Shown: positions 9,666 to 17,580 of the stretch, in pieces
Numbering within the stretch: the first letter of the stretch is position 1
Layout of the letters: every line of letters begins with the position of its first letter
Assembly (NCBI GenBank): GCA_002067095.1
Contig: MVQD01000086.1
Coordinates: 21,029-85,028, forward strand
Length of the DNA stretch: 64,000 nucleotides
Direction: 5' to 3'
DNA from: Methanoregulaceae archaeon PtaB.Bin056
Lineage (GTDB): Archaea; Halobacteriota; Methanomicrobia; Methanomicrobiales; Methanospirillaceae
Program-made: the position numbers and the translations under genes
Notes under the pieces: model-generated
What the model was told of the DNA's origin: nothing
The model's database searches: none
Seen by the model: the letters and a program-made list of their open reading frames with translations, nothing else

Positions 9666-10514
9666 TCACGTCTCCCCGATCACGAGCACCCGCCACTCTG
9701 TCCCGTGGAGCTCCACCGTGTCCCAGAAGGTCTCCTTCGAGACGACCTCACCGGACCCGGTCCGGTGGAAGGAGCAGGTGTCGTACCCGGTGCGGTTTGC
9801 CGCATAATGGCGGGCAAGATCGAGTATCTCCGGGAATTCTGCATAGAGCGTCTCGTTGAAGGTCTTGCGCCCGACCTCTTCGGGGTCGGCGTCATAGAGG
9901 ACCCTTCCTCCAGGCTGTGCAGCCATGAAAGAATACGGGGTGCCGGACACGGCGGTCTCCGCGACGGGGCGGACGAGGGCATCGGGCGAAAATGCCATGC
10001 TTATCACGCCGGCAAACTCCTTGTCCATGGAGAAGACCGGGTGAGCGATCACCACGCCGTCTCCTCCTCCGGCAAGCGCAAGAAGTTCGCTCATCAGGGG
10101 AACTCTTTCTGTTACGGCCTTCTGTACGATCGCATAGCCGATGAGGTCCTGGCCGACAAGGACCTTCGCATCGCCAGGTTCTGCAGCGAGCACGGTGCCG
10201 TCCGGGCCATAGGTGATCACGTTCATGACCGCGGGGTGAGAGGCCGCTGCTTTTGCGAGCACCGCGTCCGCGGCGGGGCCGGAGAGCCCCCTCGTCCCGA
10301 GGGCATCTGCGGCATCAGAGACGGTGAGGTCGAGCTCATAGAGGGCAGACTGCACGCTTCCGGTCACATCCCAAAGCGCCTGCTGCATGGCCGCGTGGCC
10401 GGTGAGCGGGGTCGGTGCGGGAGTGATCGGTGAAGTCTGTTCCTGGAGGCAGCCCGCAACGAGGAGAAGGCCGGCAACCACGGCAATAAGGAAAAAATTA
10501 TAGTACCTATTCAT
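9666..10514 (-). CDS. Double-Cache-like sensor lipoprotein
   Basis: The 282-residue protein has a lipoprotein signal (VAGC at about residue 22) followed by one long extracellular region with Cache features: an N-terminal helix, then VMNVITYGPDGTVLAAEP, GQDLIGYAIVQKAV, FSMDKEFAGVISMAFSP and a second PEEVGRKTFNETLY unit. It lacks any membrane-spanning output domain. Together with the solute-binding/Cache lipoprotein to its left it suggests a set of surface sensors or ligand-binding proteins. The ligand is unknown. Confidence 0.7.
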   Translation of the reverse strand: MNRYYNFFLIAVVAGLLLVAGCLQEQTSPITPAPTPLTGHAAMQQALWDVTGSVQSALYELDLTVSDAADALGTRGLSGPAADAVLAKAAASHPAVMNVITYGPDGTVLAAEPGDAKVLVGQDLIGYAIVQKAVTERVPLMSELLALAGGGDGVVIAHPVFSMDKEFAGVISMAFSPDALVRPVAETAVSGTPYSFMAAQPGGRVLYDADPEEVGRKTFNETLYAEFPEILDLARHYAANRTGYDTCSFHRTGSGEVVSKETFWDTVELHGTEWRVLVIGET

Positions 10515-10722
10515 GAGGTATCATGTAGACTCCGTGCCGTTTTGTTATTTTTGCTCTGGCGTGATGACGGGCGTCCACCCGCGCATCGGAATGCACAGTG
10601 ACCAGGACATCGATATCGGGAAATCTTTATATTGCCAATTCGTCATTTCACTCCTTGACCAGCAGCAAAGGGATCACGAAATTTCCTCGCCTGCATGGTC
10701 AAACAGGAAAGGGGGTGTAAAA

Positions 10723-11223
10723 TTGAACATACGGGACCATTCTCTATTCTGGCTTCTTGTCATGATCGTGATTTGCTCTCCTGTCATGGCAGCCGGTGCG
10801 TCTGAGTATCCGGCATTAAAGAGCATTGCAGCCTCCCTGCCGATGGAGGACTTAAAAACCGCAGAGGTCACGGCCGATGCCAATGCGCAACTTGGCACGA
10901 TCTCGTATTACCTGTGGGATAGAACGGCGGTTGCAAAACATACCTATGACGGTTCCAAGATCATTTCGGTGCCGTGGGGATCGATGCTGGTGTGGGAAGT
11001 GACAGGGAGAGTGAATGGTGGCCCACACCAGACGGGTATGATATTCATGTATGACATGTTCGCGGGGGAAGTAACGGATTCAATTCTTCTCAAACCGAAC
11101 AAGTGGGCAACCCTCAGGACGAATCCCGGATTCTATGTCACCGCTGATACGGGTGTTGAGATCCTTGTCATTGCCCCGGATGGCGATATCGCCTACGAAG
11201 CAATCTTGATTGACATACCCTGA
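10723..11223 (+). CDS. Small secreted protein, TTG start
   Basis: A TTG at 10723 is the preferred start because GGGGGTG stands five bases upstream and the product then opens with a good signal peptide (LNIRDHSLFWLLVMIVICSP, cleavage after MAAGA). Starting from the in-frame ATG at 10513 would bury the signal. The mature part is about 140 residues, beta-rich (SVPWGSMLVWEVTGRVNGG), with no recognised domain. Function unknown; secretion is well supported. Confidence 0.65.
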   Translation: MNIRDHSLFWLLVMIVICSPVMAAGASEYPALKSIAASLPMEDLKTAEVTADANAQLGTISYYLWDRTAVAKHTYDGSKIISVPWGSMLVWEVTGRVNGGPHQTGMIFMYDMFAGEVTDSILLKPNKWATLRTNPGFYVTADTGVEILVIAPDGDIAYEAILIDIP

Positions 11224-11975
11224 ATATTTTTGATTGGCGGGAATCTGGAAGCATCCCTGATTTTCTCACGTCAATATCTCGAACCAAATGATAAGTCAGG
11301 GTCCAAAGATGCGAATTTTTTTTAAAACCATTCCTCATGTACCGGAGACCGGGTATCCCGAATGAGCAGATGTGCAAATCTCACGCATGCCGGAGCCATC
11401 CAAACGCCGGGGCATGGAAAGCCCTTCTGACCGGGTCTGTGAACACACCACCCACCGTAATACATTCAATGAAGCCGTAAAAACTGTACAGGACGAGGCC
11501 CGAAGAATTGTATGATTCGCTCTTTTTGTCATTGCCCCGGAGGGCCCCCGTTACAGGCTGGTGGTAGAGAGAATCGCCGCGATGAGACCGGCATAAAAGT
11601 CATGGCCGGAGCGTGCGGCCATGCTCGATTCCCCCCGAGAGCAAAGCGGAGATGCGCCGGAAGTTCCAAAAGTAGTATGGCTGCCCGTTCTCCATGATGC
11701 AGGGGCCGGCCCGTGATAAAGACCCTCCCGGGACAGAGGAAGCGCATTCCTCATTCTGGTCACACAGCACGGATCCCGCGTTCACCCGCCCTGTCACCTC
11801 CAGGAACCGGGATAAGGGATATGGCCCGTGCCGTCCGGGTGTCGATAAAGACCAGAATGATTTTCTGGCCCCGGCACCGACAAATACCAATACCTGGTCC
11901 CGGTAAGACTCCCCCACTATACGATCCGAAAATGCAGTGGGTGAAACGGGACTCTTCCGAGGAACGTGTGAAAAA
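11224..11975. other. Long non-coding or decayed stretch
   Basis: About 750 bp between two rightward genes contain no intact gene. On the reverse strand, between about 11530 and 11910, short protein-like runs occur in two different frames (FVGAGARKSFWSL, then HDFYAGLIAAIL), which could be a frameshifted relic, but I recognise no family. The right end should hold the promoter of the NHL gene. Confidence 0.35.
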
Positions 11976-13025
11976 ATGAGACCACTACGACTGGTATTGA
12001 TACTCCTCCTCCTCATTGTTGTGCCCCTCTCCATGGTGTCCGGCTCCGGGACCTGGGGGGTTGTCGCCGCGTGGGGTGCCGAAGGCAACGGGGCGGGGGA
12101 ATTCTCCGGCCCGTACGGGATCGCGGTCGACGAGAGCAAAGAGATGATCTATATCGTCGACGAGAGCAACCATAGGGTCCAGGTATTCGACTCAAACGGC
12201 ACTTTCCAGGCGATGTGGGGGGAGCCCGGGTACGATGCGGCCGGTGAGTTCAACCACCCGACGGATATTGCGGTCGCTCCCTCCGGGTCGGTGTACGTGG
12301 TGGACAACTACAACCACAGGGTCCAGGCCTTTGACCGGAATGGAGAGTTCCTTGCTCTCTTTGGCTCCTATGGAACCGGCGACGGGGAGTTCAACCTTCC
12401 CACCGGTATCGCGATCGATGCTGCAGGAGATGTCTACGTAACCGACCTGAACAACTGCCGCGTCCAGAAGTTTACGGCTGACGGGACTTTCATCAACGCA
12501 TGGGGCTCCGAAGGGAGCGGGCCGGGGGAGTTCATGAACGCCGAGGGTATCGCGGCAGGCCCTGACGGGAGCATTTACGTCGCGGATACCCGGAACAACC
12601 GGACCCAGAAATTCGACTCATCGGGGACGTTCCTCCTCGAGTGGGGACATTCCGGGGACAGGGAAGGGGAGTTCATCTACCCGATTGACATTGCCGCTGA
12701 CGCGAACGGGAACGTGTACGTGACCGACTGGGGCAACAACCGCATCCAGGTGTTCGATGCCTCGGGCACGTTCCTCTCGGCGTGGGGAGCCAATGGTACC
12801 GGGCCGGGCCAGTTCAACGGGCCGACAGGGATTGCAGTCGACGCCGCCGGCAATGTCTACGTGACAGAATGGGCAGCGAACCGGGTCCAGAAATTCTCCT
12901 CTTCGGCAACCCTCGTTCCGACCACGTCCACGCCCACCGGCACGGCAACGGCACCCCTTGGGTGCGCAGCCCTTGGGGGGGTTGTCCTCGCCATGCTGTT
13001 CCATGCAGGACTTAAAAGGAAGTGA
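11976..13025 (+). CDS. Secreted six-bladed NHL-repeat protein
   Basis: Starting at ATG 11976 (the upstream in-frame ATG at 11937 would bury the signal), the product has a signal peptide. Six consecutive NHL repeats follow, each with GEF(N/S)xPxGIA, VYVxD and NxRVQxF motifs, enough for one closed six-bladed propeller. A short Thr/Pro stretch and a C-terminal hydrophobic helix with basic end (LAMLFHAGLKRK) suggest membrane anchoring with the propeller outside. NHL propellers bind proteins or glycans; the target here is unknown. Confidence 0.85.
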   Translation: MRPLRLVLILLLLIVVPLSMVSGSGTWGVVAAWGAEGNGAGEFSGPYGIAVDESKEMIYIVDESNHRVQVFDSNGTFQAMWGEPGYDAAGEFNHPTDIAVAPSGSVYVVDNYNHRVQAFDRNGEFLALFGSYGTGDGEFNLPTGIAIDAAGDVYVTDLNNCRVQKFTADGTFINAWGSEGSGPGEFMNAEGIAAGPDGSIYVADTRNNRTQKFDSSGTFLLEWGHSGDREGEFIYPIDIAADANGNVYVTDWGNNRIQVFDASGTFLSAWGANGTGPGQFNGPTGIAVDAAGNVYVTEWAANRVQKFSSSATLVPTTSTPTGTATAPLGCAALGGVVLAMLFHAGLKRK

Positions 13026-13115
13026 AACCCCAATCACTCAATTGTCCTTGGATCAGGGGAATGCCCTTGATCTTTTCATCCTGTATGCGTGTGCAGCAGG
13101 GAGACCGGGGGATTT

Positions 13116-13589
13116 TCATGGGGGACTCAATAGTATCCGGTCGAGAATTTCTGCCGCGTCCCTGACGGGACATCGGGCACCTGGTTGTAAAGAGGCCTTC
13201 GTTCTTCGCACGCTGATATTCTGCGGGATTGTCCAGGTTGCAGCCAAGGAGCGCCGTGCAGTTGATCGAGCCGTTCCGTTCCGAGAATTGACGGATGAAT
13301 TCCCTGACAAGTGCCCGGGTCTTATCAGTCGCGCCATCGTCACCGGCAACTGCCTTCCCATACTTTACGCAAATCACAAGGACTGCACCGGATACCGCCC
13401 CGCAGATATTTCCCGTTTTTGATATCCCTGCACCAAATCCGCAGGCAACTTTTCTCGCTACATCCAGGGTCAAGACCCAATTCTTTCAAAAAAAGTGGAG
13501 AATACTGCCGCTGAACAGGTGAAGCCTGCACGAAAATATGCAAGGGCCTCGTCTGGTTTTTCCAGGTTGACATCTCCATTCTCTCTCAT
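13116..13589 (-). pseudogene. Frameshifted C_GCAxxG_C_C family redox protein
   Basis: Reading across three frames restores a typical family member. It starts MRENGDVNLEKPDEAL at 13589 with AGGGGAGAG upstream, runs through FTCSAAVFS, FLKELGLDP, VARKVACGFGAG and CGAVSGAVL to CTALLG and TTRCP, and ends VRDAAEILDRILLSPP. Three single-base insertions break it: in the T7 run, after GACCC, and in a CCC before GTCAGG. All expected cysteines remain. The family is associated with redox and sulfur genes, and this copy closes a sulfur-relay operon. It is either a recent pseudogene or a poorly assembled gene. Confidence 0.8.
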
Positions 13590-13633
13590 TTCTCTCCCCT
13601 GAAACGCCCAGGTTTGCCAGTCTTTTGGAGATA

Positions 13634-13849
13634 TCACTTCCCCAGCCTGACAAGATACCGGTTATCGGCCGCCTGGTCCCATGAGACCTGGTATCCCTGG
13701 CCCGAGAACGGCGAGCAGGTGTTGTCCACCTGCTCCCTCGTTGCAAAGAAGGCGACCGCGTCGCCCTGTGGGAGCTTGTTCAGCAGGATCTTCAGTTTGA
13801 TCATCAGGTTCGTGCAGGTAAGTTCGGTGAAATCCATTGGTTCAGTCAT
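13634..13849 (-). CDS. TusA/SirA-like sulfur-carrier protein
   Basis: The 71-residue protein has the size and fold pattern of TusA-like sulfur carriers: an N-terminal strand leading to the single reactive cysteine (FTELTCTNL), a helix LMIKLKILLNKL, the PQGD turn and the final strands. The usual CPxP is replaced by CTNL, keeping the sulfur-accepting cysteine but losing the prolines. A good GAGAGG ribosome site precedes it. It follows the double DsrE gene by 17 bases, as expected for sulfur transfer from transporter to carrier. Confidence 0.75.
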   Translation of the reverse strand: MTEPMDFTELTCTNLMIKLKILLNKLPQGDAVAFFATREQVDNTCSPFSGQGYQVSWDQAADNRYLVRLGK

Positions 13850-13866
13850 GGCAGCCTCTCCTCTCT

Positions 13867-15030
13867 TTAAAAGAATATGAGCCGTGACGCGGCCCCATCG
13901 TTCTCCGCTTTCCAGAGCACCCGGGCAAGGTCTTCGTTTCGCAGTCGCGGGATAGTCACAAACCCGGGTGAGAGGTCGATCCCCCGGTCGTCAAGCGACG
14001 GCCCGTGCACGAAATACTCAAGACCCGGGACGTCTGTCGTGACCGCGACCATCTCCTGGACATTGAAGACCTTGTCGTTTGCGGGGACCTCGTGGGTCCC
14101 GTGGAGTGCATATACCCCGTCCTCGATGAAGATGACCGTTGTCGGGATCCCGCCCATCGCAGCGGCGAGGGCAAGCGAGAGCCCTCCAAAGGTCCATTCC
14201 GTACAGTACGGGGGGTGTGCGATGAATACCACAAGGGGCGGGACGCGATCTTCCCGCCTCCCGTCCGGCACCACGTTCCCCGATGCAGACGATATTATCG
14301 GAAGGTTCCCGGAAAACCGGGAGAGTATCTCTTTCAGCGGCAGTATGGCGATCTCTTCGATGGCGGAGGCGGGCTCGCAGAACCCTGTCCCGGGGTTCAT
14401 CTGGTAGTAGCCCCTTGCTGTCGCACACCGGGAGCAGGCCGCAAACCAGGGCTCCCTCCCGGCCTGGACAGCGGATGCAGAGATGCCTGCGATCGCCCTC
14501 CCGATATTCTCAAACTCGGATGGACGCTGGCCGTTGTGCAGGGTATGGACGCCGTCAAGATAGGTGTAAAGCTCCGGCGAGAGCCCTCCTCCCTGGACTG
14601 CCGAAAGGAACCTCACCATGTAGACGGTGGCCCGGCTCATGTACGGGCCTTCGCAGAGGAGAAAGCCTGCCTTTTTAGTTCCCTTCCACCCGGAAACAAG
14701 GGAAGAGACGAGGGACTGCCAGAACGGGGCATCTTCCTGGCTTCCCGCGACTGTAACCCATGGGGATCCGGTCGCAACGAAACCCCGCAGGCCGTGGAGT
14801 ATGAGTTCGTCCCCGTCGGCAACGATGCGGATGCCGTCGCGCTCTGCAAGCATCCGCCAGAAATCCCTTGTCCTCGCGTCAACGAGGCTGTAGAGTGCGT
14901 CGCCTGTGAGATACACCGTTGTGCCGAGAGGGACGCCGCCTGTCCTCGCAGATGCCCGGAGCGTCTCCGCCACCCAGCGAAGGCGCTCAGCCGGTACCAG
15001 GTCGCAGAAGAGGAAAGTCGAGACGGCCAT
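13867..15030 (-). CDS. Double DsrE-domain sulfur-relay protein
   Basis: The 387-residue protein appears to contain two DsrE/DsrF-like domains. One is about residues 1-130 (TFLFCDLVPAERL through FVATGSPWVTV). The second is about 250-385 (PLVVFIAHPPYCTEWTFGGL, TTVIFIEDGVYAL, VPGLEYFVHGPSL). Between them a segment carries CSRC. DsrE-type proteins hand persulfide sulfur between carriers in the cytoplasm. The gene sits six bases behind the YedE-like transporter gene and just before the TusA-like gene, so it is probably the middle step of a sulfur (or selenium) uptake and relay route. Confidence 0.7.
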   Translation of the reverse strand: MAVSTFLFCDLVPAERLRWVAETLRASARTGGVPLGTTVYLTGDALYSLVDARTRDFWRMLAERDGIRIVADGDELILHGLRGFVATGSPWVTVAGSQEDAPFWQSLVSSLVSGWKGTKKAGFLLCEGPYMSRATVYMVRFLSAVQGGGLSPELYTYLDGVHTLHNGQRPSEFENIGRAIAGISASAVQAGREPWFAACSRCATARGYYQMNPGTGFCEPASAIEEIAILPLKEILSRFSGNLPIISSASGNVVPDGRREDRVPPLVVFIAHPPYCTEWTFGGLSLALAAAMGGIPTTVIFIEDGVYALHGTHEVPANDKVFNVQEMVAVTTDVPGLEYFVHGPSLDDRGIDLSPGFVTIPRLRNEDLARVLWKAENDGAASRLIFF

Positions 15031-15036
15031 GGTGAA

Positions 15037-15561
15037 TCAGGCTCCGAACCCAAGCGTTTTCATCAGCGCAACCACCCACCCCGACACGAGCGCTGCAAAG
15101 AGGATTGAACCTGCGCACATCCCGACAAAGAACCAGGCTGCCCTGTAATTCCCCTCTGATGCCATGACGGTCTGGCGGATGGGGCAGCCGCCGATGAGCA
15201 CCGCGATCAACCCGATGAAAAAGCCGGGAACTATCGAGAAGATGAGATACGCAGCGGCATCCAGGCCTCCGGGAGCACCGGGGATTGGTGTTGCAGGTCC
15301 GCTCGTAAGTGCCCAGAAGAAGTGCTCCATTGCGGCCGGGGTGAGGAACCAGAAGAGGAGATACCCGGCAAAAGACGCCACGATCAGTGCGAGGTACCCG
15401 GAGAGGAGACGGGTGTGACGGAACAGGAAATAGTCCCGGAACCCGCCTATCGAGCAATACCCGGATCGCTGTGCAAGGTATCCTATGAGGATGCCCAAAA
15501 GAAGCGTCATGATGGGGACAAAGAAGACTGCAGCATCTTCCGGAAGGATCCCGCTTGCCAT
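15037..15561 (-). CDS. YeeE/YedE family half-transporter B
   Basis: The start at 15561 overlaps the stop of the upstream gene in TGATG, showing translational coupling. The 174-residue product has about five membrane helices and the family signatures GYCSIGGFRDY near the N terminus and GGCPIRQTVMASEG in the second half, whose cysteines are those implicated in thiosulfate passage in YeeE. Bacterial YeeE is one longer chain; here two half-size genes in tandem presumably form a heterodimeric pore. Confidence 0.8.
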   Translation of the reverse strand: MASGILPEDAAVFFVPIMTLLLGILIGYLAQRSGYCSIGGFRDYFLFRHTRLLSGYLALIVASFAGYLLFWFLTPAAMEHFFWALTSGPATPIPGAPGGLDAAAYLIFSIVPGFFIGLIAVLIGGCPIRQTVMASEGNYRAAWFFVGMCAGSILFAALVSGWVVALMKTLGFGA

Positions 15562-16091
15562 CAGGCGCCCTCCTGCTCGGCCTTCCTGAGCATGAAATAG
15601 GCTCCCAGGACCACGCCCGCCGCCATCGAAACGATGAAGATGACTGCCATGAGGTCCCCGTACCCTGTCCGAAGAGCTGCCCGGTAGGGGCACCCCCCGA
15701 ATATCATCGCAAGGTTCAGGACAAGGATACCGGAGATGAAGTAAATGAGATAGTCCCTTGTTGTCCCTTTCTTTATCCTGTGCTCGCGGTGAAGGGTGGC
15801 AGAGATATAGCCCCCGATCAAAACTCCTGCCACGCTCATGACCGGCAGGAGTGAGTTCTTCGAGATGGCGGCCAGGGCAAGGTTCGTGCCTGCGATGATG
15901 TTGGTCAGGCCGTTCACCATGTCACGGGTATGGCATGCGACGCAGAACCCGTACGCCTCAGGACCCCCAGCACTGATCAGGAGGGCTTGCGAAAATGCAG
16001 CAAGGACCCCGATCAGTGCACCAAGGAATGCCGGGTGCCTTGAGAGCAGGGACGCATAATATCGTATCGTATTGGTGTATTCATCTGGCAT
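15561..16091 (-). CDS. YeeE/YedE family half-transporter A
   Basis: This 176-residue membrane protein heads the sulfur-relay operon. It carries the paired family motifs FCVACHTRDMVNG (about residues 49-61) and GGCPYRAALRTGYGD (about 133-147) within five hydrophobic helices. It matches the half-size archaeal members that pair with a second half. The AT-rich run just upstream (16102-16130) should contain the operon promoter. The likely substrate is thiosulfate or another reduced sulfur species, inferred from the family. Confidence 0.8.
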   Translation of the reverse strand: MPDEYTNTIRYYASLLSRHPAFLGALIGVLAAFSQALLISAGGPEAYGFCVACHTRDMVNGLTNIIAGTNLALAAISKNSLLPVMSVAGVLIGGYISATLHREHRIKKGTTRDYLIYFISGILVLNLAMIFGGCPYRAALRTGYGDLMAVIFIVSMAAGVVLGAYFMLRKAEQEGA

Positions 16092-16555
16092 AATGAGCGG
16101 GATATCATTTAAAATTTTTTAAAAATAAGTATTCCGATGCATTTTTACGCGTATGAGAAAAAATGCCCATGTAAATGCGGCGAATTTAAGAATGAAGAAG
16201 AAAGATGCGCAGGATGAAAATGAAGGGAGAGAGAAGATCACGACATGGATCTTCTGACTATCGAAGGATTCATGCAGGGCACGATAGATTTTCGAAGTGA
16301 TCCTCGCTGCATGCTGCTCCTCTGCAATCGGGATTCTCCTTGCTGTGATGGCCACCAATGTGCCATCAATTCATCCTGATGCTGTCAGCACTCCTGAAAT
16401 TCCCATTCGTGATTGATCTTTTGGCCCTTGAGGGTGTGCACCCCGTAATTTCCCGTCGTACCCAATGGCCCTGTAAAAGAAGACAATACCAGAAAGGATG
16501 TGGGGATTCGAGAGAAAGTCCAGGCAATTTTTTCGACTGAAGATGATGAAAAAGG
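16092..16555. other. Spacer carrying the sulfur-operon promoter
   Basis: This 464-bp region lies between two leftward genes. A strongly AT-rich block at 16102-16130 next to the transporter start is the probable promoter. Short open frames on both strands have no recognisable motif or ribosome site. Confidence 0.45.
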
Positions 16556-16984
16556 CTACATGCGTCCGGATTTGCGGGGCAAGGTGTACCCAAATCGCCT
16601 GAACTCGTTCCTGATGAACGCCTGTGCCGCGGGAGTAATCTGGTAAATGATATACAGTCCTTGCTGCTCCCCCTCGATCATCCCGGCTTTCTTCAGGATC
16701 GTGAGGTGATATGAGAGCCTGGAATCGGCTATCTTCACGACAGATTTGATGATGCAGACGCAGAGCGGCTGGACCATCAGGAGGGCGAGGATTTTCAGCC
16801 GTGCTGGATCGGCACAGGCCTGGTACCAATCGCGCATCTTATCGAAGACTTCATCGGGAGGGAGTTGTTTGATAAGTCCCTCAACACCGCCGCAAGAACA
16901 GAGCGAATCGACGATCTCCTTTGGAAGGCAAAGGTCACCGGTCCCCTTACCAACAACCTTTACAGATGCTCCCCGTACCTTCAT
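16556..16984 (-). CDS. ArsR-family transcriptional regulator (first copy)
   Basis: The 142-residue protein has an ArsR-type winged helix at about residues 60-120 (DPARLKILALLM, SRLSYHLTILKKAG, GLYIIYQIT). Cysteine pairs CVC at the end of the first helix-turn and CSCGG near residue 30 are candidate metalloid ligands. A degenerate copy of the island-wide TTCAA-N6-TTGAA dyad lies at 16985-17000, directly touching its start codon, which suggests self-repression. It stands divergent to the arsenic genes on its right and is my first candidate for the regulator of that dyad. Confidence 0.85.
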   Translation of the reverse strand: MKVRGASVKVVGKGTGDLCLPKEIVDSLCSCGGVEGLIKQLPPDEVFDKMRDWYQACADPARLKILALLMVQPLCVCIIKSVVKIADSRLSYHLTILKKAGMIEGEQQGLYIIYQITPAAQAFIRNEFRRFGYTLPRKSGRM

Positions 16985-17000
16985 TTCAAAATAATATAAA
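16985..17000. promoter_or_regulatory. Degenerate TTCAA-N6-TTGAA dyad at the ArsR start
   Basis: TTCAA-AATAAT-ATAAA keeps one perfect half site and three of five bases of the other. It ends one base before the ArsR start codon (complement of 16984), the same placement seen for the perfect copy at 48300. A TATATAG element at 17012-17018 lies beside it. Probably the autoregulatory operator. Confidence 0.5.
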
Positions 17001-17071
17001 ATACCTGGCTCTATATAGAACTTTAGTGAACTGCTGATAGGAGAAGGGCAGACTTAATAGAGGGAATATAC

Positions 17072-17387
17072 GTGAGCGAGGTGGACCTTGTCCCCTGTAA
17101 CCCGGACAAGGACGCATCAGATCTTGAAAAGGAGATCTGTTCCTGGGTTGCCCGATACGCCGCTGACCATGGATGGGTGCTTAACCCTGACTGCCGTGTC
17201 CTGGACAATAGTGATCAGGGGACTTGCGGGGAACTGCAAAAAGTTCGGCAGGCCCTATTGCCCCTGCCGTATCCGGAGCGGGAACCCGGAAAAAGACCAG
17301 GATATTGTCTGCCCCTGCGTCTTCCACAAAGACGAGGTATCAACCGATGGACACTGCCACTGCAACCTGTTCTACCAGTCCGGTTAA
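17072..17387 (+). pseudogene. Ferredoxin-thioredoxin reductase catalytic chain, frameshifted
   Basis: Frame one, from GTG 17072, reads MSEVDLVPCNPDKDASDLEK up to NPDCRVLDN. Frame two resumes with VIRGLAGNCKKFG and ends in FYQSG. Together they give a full-length FTR beta-type chain with all iron-sulfur and redox cysteines (NPDC, GNC, CPCR, CPC, CHC). One extra base near 17210 (AATAGTG where AATGTG is expected) breaks it. Such chains reduce thioredoxins with electrons from a [4Fe-4S] cluster. In this redox and metalloid setting it would feed the small thioredoxins further on. Decay or an assembly error. Confidence 0.75.
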
Positions 17388-17472
17388 AAAAGGAGGATGA
17401 GGGAACACGCACCACTGCCTTGTCGATAGGGGTGCTCACATCACAGTAACATCTACAGCTCTTTCCCACTAA

Positions 17473-17488
17473 TTCAATTTTTCTTGAA
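17473..17488. promoter_or_regulatory. TTCAA-N6-TTGAA operator before DUF2193 gene
   Basis: An exact 16-bp dyad (TTCAA, TTTTTC, TTGAA) in the AT-rich spacer, 93 bases before the ATG at 17581. It is one of five exact copies in the window, all upstream of genes in the metalloid island. Confidence 0.75.
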
Positions 17489-17580
17489 TAAATTTGATAA
17501 AGGATCAGAGTTCAGTGACCATTGTTGCCTTCCCGATGTTGCCACGAACAACCGGGAGAGTACCAAGAGGTGAAAGAAGA

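Noticed and set aside
11600..12139. 179-codon reverse frame
   Set aside because: Overlaps the NHL gene and its signal peptide on the other strand; only a short inner part looks protein-like and no family is recognisable.
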